A DNA stretch of 64,000 nt, from assembly GCA_002898295.1 (NCBI GenBank), contig BEHX01000007.1, positions 1 through 64,000 of the forward strand, in the 5' to 3' direction. Source of the DNA: a bacterium HR21 (GTDB taxonomy: Bacteria > Bacteroidota > Ignavibacteria > Kapaibacteriales > HRBIN21). Under the pieces are notes generated by a model that had not been told where the DNA came from, ran no database searches, and saw nothing but the letters and a program-made list of their open reading frames with translations. How positions within the stretch are numbered: the stretch's first letter is position 1; the number at the start of each line of letters is the position of its first letter. Of this stretch, positions 27,201 through 33,645 are shown piece after piece. Made by a program: the position numbers and the translations under genes.

Positions 27201-27424
27201 ATCGGGACCCGGACCCGAACCGTCCGGAGACTGTCAGCCCGGCACAGTACGACAGCTACGGGCGCCGCCTCTACTCGTCGAGTGCTGACTTCAACCGGGA
27301 TGGGGTGGTTACCCAGGAGGAGAAGTACCAAGGCTACTTGCGGTGGGTGCAGGACACAATCAACCGGCGGGTCAATTACCGGCTGCCACGCTCGGTCAAC
27401 ATCGGCTTCCTGCTTCGCTTCTGA
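24260..27424 (+). CDS. TonB-dependent outer-membrane receptor with carboxypeptidase-regulatory-like domain
   Basis: 1,054 residues. A signal peptide (LLSGVLLAALSVSVLAG) is followed by a carboxypeptidase-regulatory-like domain at about 25-105 (GRITDKEGKPIPGATVRIEG, GYREVRVQVKI), a plug domain at about 110-235 (VNTVTKTG at its end, VRGSRAIETQIRLDGLDI) and a large strand-rich barrel ending in NIGFLLRF with the C-terminal Phe typical of outer-membrane barrels. No convincing TonB box was found. The ligand is unknown. The gene leads a block with a giant secreted protein and a PorV-family barrel. A GTGAGGG site lies 9-10 bases before the ATG. Confidence 0.9.
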   Translation: MRRVALLSGVLLAALSVSVLAGIYGILAGRITDKEGKPIPGATVRIEGTTLGGFARPDGRFSIVNVPAGTYTVVVRAVGYREVRVQVKISADQTTEIAVQLEPEAVRVQEVTVEAKAPLVEKYAIGTLRNVSSEEIRNIPRQTVQQVALLTPGVLAANNGFIVRGSRAIETQIRLDGLDIADQFVGAFGNGGFRYFPTVTNLAVEEVQVLTGNFAAEYGNALGGVVNTVTKTGRTDRYEATLRFYTDDVGFLYGKAGNGLQRLPRKEYNYELALGGPLPLLDGSTFYLSAQYLTNTHRNAGLEVYDPWGNNLGQLPQDHTWMRSMSARLKFALTKDLSLLVGGMFGLTDYERPSIGWMYARDEGVVDGVTNGVQEYYAKRAVIDQFVGNVLARITHTLSQSTYYELTFSSTWNVNEVSRRYLAYEPGRGWVKGNFDRPDFFKGFDLWYPQDEYVIEGNQLLAKSLRGGVGDKVIDHYSLLTGVTVSEDGYLIGVRPIRHPWTGYVEGGVNTTSTRNPYGLQGFFAASGNERAFEFRYSQYFQVDGYITSRVEVGDIVHLLKGGFEARFLTLHHHYNSLPWDGNAFFDVYTDRWGGNIYAENQQVWELTSKPYKPYTIAAYIQDQFAYRGIILNLGLRFDYFQPNAKYRTESQRFIPIQDQQYFAPATAKFLLSPRISINYPITERSTFSVAYGTFQQVPQPSFLYDALNTFRLRGNQILGNPNLNAQRSNQYQVSYAHALTEDFAVDVTAFYKDIYNQVGLRYVPTLPDPYSEYTVAEYGNVRGLEFRLRRRPVGNFGFDINYTLSYARGTASGPTTQYQQTILAGEDPYTGVKTFPLTEYFLDYDRRHVVNFTLSFFLNEGEGPAIAGLRPLENTTLNLTGFFQTGTPYTKRDRQGNQVGEYNGARQPSDWSVDMRLQRAFSLGVLGEAFRKVTLEFYIDVFNLLNNVKPVAVYERTGSPDYDGVDLNRQIGDFSATNWYRDPDPNRPETVSPAQYDSYGRRLYSSSADFNRDGVVTQEEKYQGYLRWVQDTINRRVNYRLPRSVNIGFLLRF

Positions 27425-27489
27425 ATGTAACAGAGCTGGCAGCCCCCGTGTCTGATGAGCTAAGCTCGGTAAAGGTGTGCCACTAGCCT

Positions 27490-30400
27490 ATGAGGCAGTG
27501 CGTCATGCGACGAGAGTGGATTGCCGCTGTGGTGCTCGCTGCTCTCGTATTCCCGGTCAGTGGGCGGACTGCTCGGGAGACAGAGCCGCGCAAGGATGGG
27601 GAAACCCCGCAGCCCCTGCGGCTGGCAACGGGAACGTTTGAGGTGCGGAAAAACCGCGTCAGCCGCATTGAGTTCTACACGAGCAACTACGGTATCTTCG
27701 GGCTCAACGTCGCTGCCAATCGCGGGGGCGGCTTCTGGCCGCGTGGCTCGCAGAACCAGTACATCTTCGGTGGGGGTATCTGGTTCGGTGCCCAGAAGCT
27801 GGTCCGGGGTGAAAAGCGCAAGCTCGTCATCCTCTCCTACAACCCGAATTCCGGGGCTTCGTGGATGGTTCCCGGACGGATTGCCGATGGCGATGAATAC
27901 AGCGACGACCTCAAGGATAAGTACCAGCTCTACTTCTCAACCGACTACGCGCCCGATGGAACGCCCCTGCCAGAGAAGGCAGGCGAGCGCCCGCAGGGAC
28001 CCAATTGGCCGCTGTGGATCACCTCGGAGACGGAAACTCTCAAAGTCAACCGGTACTTCGGCGACTACGTGGACGACCTGGGCAGCCGGAATGTCCAGAC
28101 CTACCCGCGCGGACCGGCGTTCATTTCGCAGGAAGACATCTGGTGTGTCTTCAAAGACACGGACTTGCGTCGCTACGAAGGTGGCGTCGCAGTGCGCCGG
28201 TCGCAGGGATACCCACTTCGGGTTGAAATTGAGCAGACCATTTACTCCTGGGGCTTTGGAGATTACGGGGACTTCATCTTTTTGAAATACCTCATCATCA
28301 ACCGCTCGCAGGACACACTCTGGGATTGTTGGATGGCGCCGGCGATGGATTTCGACATCGGTCCGGCGAATAACCCTGTCGGTATTGCGGGCAACGATCG
28401 CGTTCGCTTCTACGAGGAAGACACCACGCTCAACCTGGCAATCCAGTGGAGCAATTCCGACCAAGGGGAAGCGGGGAGGGGATTCGGTTACCTGGGGATG
28501 ACCTTCCTTGAGAGCCCGGCGGTTGACTCGATGGGCTTTATCCGCAAGGACAAGCGCTTCTACTCCCTGCAGGAACAGCTGGGACTGCGTACCTTCCGCA
28601 ACTGGGTCATTCAGAACGACCCCTCGGGGGACGAGGAGCGCTACGACTTTATGGCTCAGAGGGTGCGGGAAGGGGATACCGGACCTGGCGATAAGCGCTT
28701 CCTGATGGCGACCGGTCCCTTCAACATGGCGCCTGGCGACACAGCACGGGTTGTTGTAGGGCTTGTCCTGGCTGCGACCTCTACGGGGCGAGACCCGACG
28801 GGCTTTGGTGATCTCGACGAGCTGGTTCGGAAAGTCCGCTTCGCCCAGGCAGTCTACGATGGTGGCTTCAAAGCACCGGTGCCGCCCGATCGCCCGAATG
28901 TGAGCTGGACACCACTCAATGGCGGCGTCCTCATTCGCTGGGATTCTACCGCCGAGTATAGCTACGATGACAGCGAGCGAGGGCTGGACTTCCTCGGCTA
29001 TCGGCTCTATCGGGCACGGCGGTTGGACCTGGATTCCTTCGACGTCGATACCCGTCCTTCGGTCTCCCGTGGTCCCTTCGGCTGGAAGGAAATTGCCCGC
29101 TGGGAGGTACCGAATCCGTTCGTCAAGAAGAGCGACCGTCCTCTGCTGCCGGGAGTAAGCCCGTACCCGCTCATTGACTCTCTGATTTTCATCGCACAGC
29201 CTGATAGCTTGACTGTCCAAGTCGGTCGTGCAGGTTACGGCGGAGAACCCTGGGGCAGCTTCTGGCAGAGCCTGGATGCAGCGACGCGGAATTACTACCT
29301 CCGCGGTACTGTCCGTATCAGCGCGGCGCTGACCGCGGGGCGTGGACTGAAACGCACGGATTTCTCTACGGTGGAGGACTTCCTCAACGCCCTCTACGAC
29401 TACATCCAGCAAGGGAAAGCCTCGGTTGAGTTCCCGGATCTCGATGAGGACCCGCAAATCCGGCAGCGTGTCCGGCAGACAATTGCCCAGTACATAGCCA
29501 GGATCACGAACAATCGGACATTCGTCGATGTCGGAGATGATGACCGGAGCGGGACAATTGACGACAACCCTGACCCAACACGGACAGAGCGGCTCTTCAA
29601 CAACGTGGATTACTACTACCGCCTCCTTGCCTACGACGAGGGCGATCTCATCCAGCGCACACCGAGCAAGCTCAACATTGGCGTGCCAGGCGTCAACATC
29701 TTGCAAGCCTTCCCACGTCCGGCACCGGTCAGCGAACCGGCAACCGTCAGCATTGTCTCGGAGGACCGCGAGAAGCTCGGGGGTATCTATAACTTCCGCT
29801 TCCTCGTTCAGGACCAGCAGCGCTTGCAGCAGCTCTTCGCTGGGCATGAGCTTGAGGTCGAGTTTCAGCCCCTCTGGTTAGGCACCAGTTTCCTGGCACC
29901 CTCCGGGTCGGTCAATGGGATTTACGCTCGGGAAGTGATCTTCCGCGACGTGACAGCCGGGACAGAGCTAGGGCGCTATCGGGCACTTTTTGAGCCGACT
30001 CAGTGCCAGAGCACCGTTCTGGGCTTGCTCAGTGAGTTTGCGGGTGTCTCTACCGGGGATACAACGCAGGGCATTGGGCGTCTGGATACAGTTGCCTTTA
30101 TTCAACGGACTGGCACGTTCCGGACAGACGCTGTGTGCAACGCCCCGAATCAGTACATATACGGGACACTCGGCTTCGCTTTCGACTACGCCGTCCAGCA
30201 GTGGGCCGGGCAGTATCGCGCACTGCGAGCTGAGAAGCGGGCGCAATCCGGAGCCGACGTCCCGGTCTATAGTGACCCGAGCCAGGCACAGCTGACGCAG
30301 GCGGATCCTGCAACGGGACGCTTTGTGAGCTTCAACAATGGTCCGGCGCGCTACCTGATTGTGCTTGAGCCCGGCGGGGTAGAAACGGTCACAGTAACGT

Positions 30401-31323
30401 GGAATGCGGGGCGGAATAGCAAGCAGGTGCAGGTGCCTTACTACAACGTGCGGGTATACAACGCTATCAGCTTTGAGCGCATTGACCCGGAAACAGGGCA
30501 GCCTGTTCAAGTAAGCTATCCGGGCGAACTCCAGCGGGTTGACCTCACGCTTACCCGTGGAGGGGGACCGGATGCACGGCAAGTGCCCATTGGGGCTTAT
30601 GGCTTTGCTGCTGTCCCGTGGGTCAACGGGCGGAGCGCCGATGGCATCACGCAGCGTCGGACACAACTGGGCGATTGGATGCCGCAGCAAGGGCGGTACT
30701 ACCTCTCGGTCATCGATGGGGCAGATACTATTGACTTCGTCCACGCTTTCGTTGCGTCGGGCTTCCGCTTCGTCATCGATTTCGCCAACAAGCGCGGCTG
30801 GGGTATCTCGCCCTTGCCTGGAATAGAGAAAGCCCCGACACAACCGCAGCGGGACTTCCAGCCCGGCGACACAATCGTGTTTGAGACAACAGGTGGAGCT
30901 TTAGGCTTGCCATTACCGGGGGCGAAGATCCGGGCTCGGGTCAGTGCCCCCACTCCGGCAGAGCAGGTTACCGATGCTCTCCTGGAGCAGCAGGTCAAGA
31001 TCGTCCCCAATCCGTACTACGTGACACACCAGGCGCAGCGGTCGCAGTACGATGCGAAGATCTTCTTCACCCGCTTGCCTGAGCGGTGTACCATTCGCAT
31101 CTATACCTTGAGCGGCGAGCTGGTCCGAACCCTGGAGTACGATGCTCGGACAGCCCAGGAAGCAGGACGCCTGGGCGTAGCTGTCTGGGATTTGCTTTCG
31201 GACAATCTGCAGCGGGTTGCCAGCCAGGCATTCGTGGCGCATATCGAGACGCCGCACGGTGCCAAAGCTGTGCTCCCCTTCAGCGTTGTTGTCGGTGGGA
31301 TCCGGCAAGTGCCAGAAGAGTAA
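27490..31323 (+). CDS. Giant secreted protein with T9SS/FlgD-like C-terminal domain
   Basis: 1,277 residues with a signal peptide (MRREWIAAVVLAALVFPVSG if read from the ATG at 27505; the 27490 start adds five residues). The N-terminal half has beta-rich blocks such as FYTSNYGIFGLNVAANRGGG and YIFGGGIWFGAQ. Fibronectin-like stretches follow (VSWTPLNGGVLIRWDS, then LDFLGYRLYRARRLD). A possible Ca-binding loop is DVGDDDRSGTIDDN. The C-terminus has KIVPNPYYV, FFTRLPERCTIRIYTLSGELV and GVAVWDLLSDNLQRVA, a sorting-type Ig fold. I do not recognise a characterised family. The 14-base gap to the PorV gene suggests co-expression. Confidence 0.85.
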   Translation: MRQCVMRREWIAAVVLAALVFPVSGRTARETEPRKDGETPQPLRLATGTFEVRKNRVSRIEFYTSNYGIFGLNVAANRGGGFWPRGSQNQYIFGGGIWFGAQKLVRGEKRKLVILSYNPNSGASWMVPGRIADGDEYSDDLKDKYQLYFSTDYAPDGTPLPEKAGERPQGPNWPLWITSETETLKVNRYFGDYVDDLGSRNVQTYPRGPAFISQEDIWCVFKDTDLRRYEGGVAVRRSQGYPLRVEIEQTIYSWGFGDYGDFIFLKYLIINRSQDTLWDCWMAPAMDFDIGPANNPVGIAGNDRVRFYEEDTTLNLAIQWSNSDQGEAGRGFGYLGMTFLESPAVDSMGFIRKDKRFYSLQEQLGLRTFRNWVIQNDPSGDEERYDFMAQRVREGDTGPGDKRFLMATGPFNMAPGDTARVVVGLVLAATSTGRDPTGFGDLDELVRKVRFAQAVYDGGFKAPVPPDRPNVSWTPLNGGVLIRWDSTAEYSYDDSERGLDFLGYRLYRARRLDLDSFDVDTRPSVSRGPFGWKEIARWEVPNPFVKKSDRPLLPGVSPYPLIDSLIFIAQPDSLTVQVGRAGYGGEPWGSFWQSLDAATRNYYLRGTVRISAALTAGRGLKRTDFSTVEDFLNALYDYIQQGKASVEFPDLDEDPQIRQRVRQTIAQYIARITNNRTFVDVGDDDRSGTIDDNPDPTRTERLFNNVDYYYRLLAYDEGDLIQRTPSKLNIGVPGVNILQAFPRPAPVSEPATVSIVSEDREKLGGIYNFRFLVQDQQRLQQLFAGHELEVEFQPLWLGTSFLAPSGSVNGIYAREVIFRDVTAGTELGRYRALFEPTQCQSTVLGLLSEFAGVSTGDTTQGIGRLDTVAFIQRTGTFRTDAVCNAPNQYIYGTLGFAFDYAVQQWAGQYRALRAEKRAQSGADVPVYSDPSQAQLTQADPATGRFVSFNNGPARYLIVLEPGGVETVTVTWNAGRNSKQVQVPYYNVRVYNAISFERIDPETGQPVQVSYPGELQRVDLTLTRGGGPDARQVPIGAYGFAAVPWVNGRSADGITQRRTQLGDWMPQQGRYYLSVIDGADTIDFVHAFVASGFRFVIDFANKRGWGISPLPGIEKAPTQPQRDFQPGDTIVFETTGGALGLPLPGAKIRARVSAPTPAEQVTDALLEQQVKIVPNPYYVTHQAQRSQYDAKIFFTRLPERCTIRIYTLSGELVRTLEYDARTAQEAGRLGVAVWDLLSDNLQRVASQAFVAHIETPHGAKAVLPFSVVVGGIRQVPEE

Positions 31324-31337
31324 GCGGAGGAACTCCT

Positions 31338-32408
31338 ATGGCAGCCAGTGTGTATCGCTATAGCCTGCTGTTCTTGGTTCTCGGTGCCGTGCACCTTGCC
31401 GCGCAGCTCTATGCGCCGTCAGCTGGGCAGTTCAAGAAGGTGGGAGCTGCTGGTTCGCAGTTCCTCAAAGTCCCGGTTGGTGCCCGCATGGTGGGGCTTG
31501 GCGGGAGCGGAGCCGCGGTCAATGACTTGACCGCCATTTATTGGAATCCCGCCGGGCTTGCCGATATCGGCAGCCTCAGCGGACACTTCTCCTATACGCA
31601 GTGGTTCGGTGGGTTTTCGCACAACTTCGCCGCCGTTGCCGTCCCGCTGGGCGAGAACTACCGGATTGCTGCCAGCCTGGTCAGTTTTACCAGTGGCGAT
31701 ATCCCAGTCACGACGCTAGAGCAACCGGAAGGGACTGGTGCCACGTATACGATCTCCGACCTGGCGCTGGGGGTGACATTCAGCGGGCGCGTTACCGAGC
31801 AGTTCTCCTTCGGCATAACGGGGCGCTTCGTGCAGAATAGCCTTCTGGATGTCTCCAGTACGGGTCTGACCTTCGATGTTGGGACGCTCTACCAGACGGA
31901 TTTCTACGGACTGCGCCTTGCCTTCTCCATTCACAACCTCGGTCCAGATATGCAGTACTCCGGGCAGGGGTTGTACCTCCAGCGCAGGCTGCTCGAGGCG
32001 CTCAATGCTGACCCGACAGCGCTGAGCATTGTGACCAATCCCTACGCTATCCCGCTGATGTTCCGGGCTGGGGTTGCCTTTGACCTGCTCAGTGTCATCC
32101 AGGGGCGTATGCAGACGGCGAAGCTTTACAACGAGGAACGCCAGGAACACCGGCTCATTGCGGCAGCGGATTTCGAGACATACTCCGACGTCCCTGAGCA
32201 GTTTGCCCTCGGGCTGGAGTACACGTGGAATGAGCTCCTCTCGCTGCGGGCGGGCTACCGCTTTGGGAACGACCAAATGTGGCTCACCGGAGGAGTGGGA
32301 GTGCGCTACATTGGGAGCGGTTTTCGCGGACAGGTTGACTACGCGCTGACCCCCACGCGGATGCTCGGGTTGGTCAATCGGTTGAGCCTGACGCTCTGGC
32401 TCGAATAG
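31338..32408 (+). CDS. porV: PorV/PorQ-family outer-membrane protein of the type IX secretion pathway
   Basis: 356 residues. The ATG at 31338 has a GGAGG site 7 bases upstream. The signal peptide ends VHLAAQ. The family pattern is clear: KKVGAAGSQFLKVPVGARMVGLGGSGAAVNDLTAIYWNPAGLADIG, then a barrel with QWFGGFSHNFAAVAVPL, GLEYTWNELLSLRAGYRFGN and a closing LGLVNRLSLTLWLE. PorV shuttles T9SS cargo to the attachment complex. PorQ-like relatives share the fold, so the exact paralogue is not certain. It is the last gene of the surface block and is followed by a strong terminator. Confidence 0.88.
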   Translation: MAASVYRYSLLFLVLGAVHLAAQLYAPSAGQFKKVGAAGSQFLKVPVGARMVGLGGSGAAVNDLTAIYWNPAGLADIGSLSGHFSYTQWFGGFSHNFAAVAVPLGENYRIAASLVSFTSGDIPVTTLEQPEGTGATYTISDLALGVTFSGRVTEQFSFGITGRFVQNSLLDVSSTGLTFDVGTLYQTDFYGLRLAFSIHNLGPDMQYSGQGLYLQRRLLEALNADPTALSIVTNPYAIPLMFRAGVAFDLLSVIQGRMQTAKLYNEERQEHRLIAAADFETYSDVPEQFALGLEYTWNELLSLRAGYRFGNDQMWLTGGVGVRYIGSGFRGQVDYALTPTRMLGLVNRLSLTLWLE

Positions 32409-32446
32409 CAACCCCTGTGTGTGGTTGGTGGACATACTCCCGTGCG

Positions 32447-32482
32447 GCATGCCCGCTTCGGCTGAGGCGGGCATGCTTTTTT
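32447..32482. terminator. Rho-independent terminator after porV
   Basis: A 10-base perfect stem (GCATGCCCGC with GCGGGCATGC), a 10-base loop, then TTTTTT at 32477-32482. The convergent manC-like gene stops inside the T-run. Confidence 0.85.
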
Positions 32483-33563
32483 AGAGGAGGCGGCGGATTT
32501 TCCGGCGGCGGAGGTACCGCACAAGTTCGGCGACCCGTTCGGATGCCCCGCGCGGGCAGATCAGCAGTGCCTGTTCGGCATCCACGACGATGAGGTCGCT
32601 GACGCCGATGAGTGCAATAGGCTTCCCGCCGAGAGCGTTGACGAAGCAGCCGGTGATGTCCATGGCGATGACGTCGCCGTGGAGCACGTTGCCTCGGGGA
32701 TCTTTCAGCGCGCGGCGGTACAGCTCGTCCCAGGTGCCTACGTCACTCCAGTCAAAGGTGCACCGCAGAGCAAGCATTTCCCGAGCAGCAACTTCCAAAA
32801 TTCCCTGCTCAAGCGAGAGGGGGCGCAACCGCCGGTAGATGTGTTCGATCACGGCAGGGTCGAGCGATCCTGTGTGCCGCAACGGGGCGAAGAGGGCATA
32901 GTGTTCGGGGAGGTAGCGTTCCAGCAGTTCCCAAACCTTCCAGAGCGGCAGGAGCAGGACACCACTGTTCCAGAGAAAATCGCCCGATTCCAGGAAGCGG
33001 CGTGCCGTTTCACGATCGGGCTTCTCGGCGAAGGTGCGGACGCGGAAGAGCCCTTCCTGGGCGAGCCCCGGTTCAGTGGAAGGCTCAACTTGAATGTAGC
33101 CGAAACGGGTCTCCGGACGCTGCGGAGGTAATCCCAGCACGACCGGGCATTGGTGCTGAGAGGCGGTTCGGATAGCAAGTTCCAAGCTGTGGTGGTATTC
33201 CCCCACGTGGGCAATCGAATGGTCCGCGGGCAAGAGGATCAGCACCGTCTGCGGCGGGCACCGCTGCTCCCACCAGAGGGCACTCAGGGCAAGACATGCT
33301 GCTGTCCCGCGGGCCAGAGGCTCGATAATGAGCTGCTCGGCGGGGAAATCTGGCAGGTGCTTGTGGAGCAGTGGGGTTAGCGCTGCCGTTGTCGCAATCG
33401 AGGTGCTATGAGGAGGCAGGATAGGCTGGAGATGCCGGAGCGTGCTCTGCAGCATGGAGCCATCTGGCTCCAGGGGCAGGAAAAACTTCGGAAACTTCTC
33501 CCGGCTCAAGGGCCAAAGATAGGCATCCACGCCACCTGCCAAGATGGTTGCTACCGCATCCAT
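32481..33563 (-). CDS. Divergent mannose-1-phosphate guanylyltransferase paralogue
   Basis: 360 residues. Family features are IEPLARGTAACLALSA, LLPADHSIA, RPETRFGYIQVEP, EKPDRETARRF, FLWNSGVLLLP and RCTFDWSDVGTWDELY. The nucleotide-binding signature is degraded: ILAGGVDAYLWPLSREKFPKFF replaces the usual AGGSGERFWPLSRKQRPKQ, losing the Gly-Ser-Gly loop and the Arg that contacts the nucleotide. So it may use another sugar nucleotide, or be regulatory or inactive. The intact copy is at 17932-19047. It has its own TATTTTTG promoter element 30 bases upstream. Confidence 0.82.
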   Translation of the reverse strand: MDAVATILAGGVDAYLWPLSREKFPKFFLPLEPDGSMLQSTLRHLQPILPPHSTSIATTAALTPLLHKHLPDFPAEQLIIEPLARGTAACLALSALWWEQRCPPQTVLILLPADHSIAHVGEYHHSLELAIRTASQHQCPVVLGLPPQRPETRFGYIQVEPSTEPGLAQEGLFRVRTFAEKPDRETARRFLESGDFLWNSGVLLLPLWKVWELLERYLPEHYALFAPLRHTGSLDPAVIEHIYRRLRPLSLEQGILEVAAREMLALRCTFDWSDVGTWDELYRRALKDPRGNVLHGDVIAMDITGCFVNALGGKPIALIGVSDLIVVDAEQALLICPRGASERVAELVRYLRRRKIRRLL

Positions 33564-33593
33564 TGACCGAGCGGGCTGGTCCTAACGACGCTG

Positions 33594-33601
33594 CAAAAAT
33601 A
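33594..33601 (-). promoter_or_regulatory. TAnnTTTG promoter element of the manC paralogue
   Basis: Minus-strand TATTTTTG, 30 bases before the ATG at 33563. It follows directly on the hairpin downstream of acnA and could also act as the T-tract of that hairpin. Confidence 0.45.
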
Positions 33602-33639
33602 GGGGAGCTTCTCTGGGAGCACAGCTCCGGTGACCGGAG
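33602..33639 (-). terminator. Possible terminator of acnA: paired alternative hairpins plus T-tract
   Basis: GGAGCT (33604-33609) pairs with AGCTCC (33623-33628), and CTCCGG (33625-33630) pairs with CCGGAG (33634-33639); the two are mutually exclusive. In the minus-strand transcript the first is followed by TATTTTT. Confidence 0.45.
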
Positions 33640-33645
33640 GCACGT

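Noticed and set aside
27477-27487. Palindrome-like GAGCTAAGCTC at 27477 to 27487 region as a terminator
   Set aside because: The copy at 27457-27467 has a one-base spacer and no T-tract; it is too short to call either a hairpin or an operator.
27937-29847. A 636-residue minus-strand open frame inside the giant secreted protein
   Set aside because: It is antisense to a gene with a signal peptide and sorting domain, with no motif of its own.
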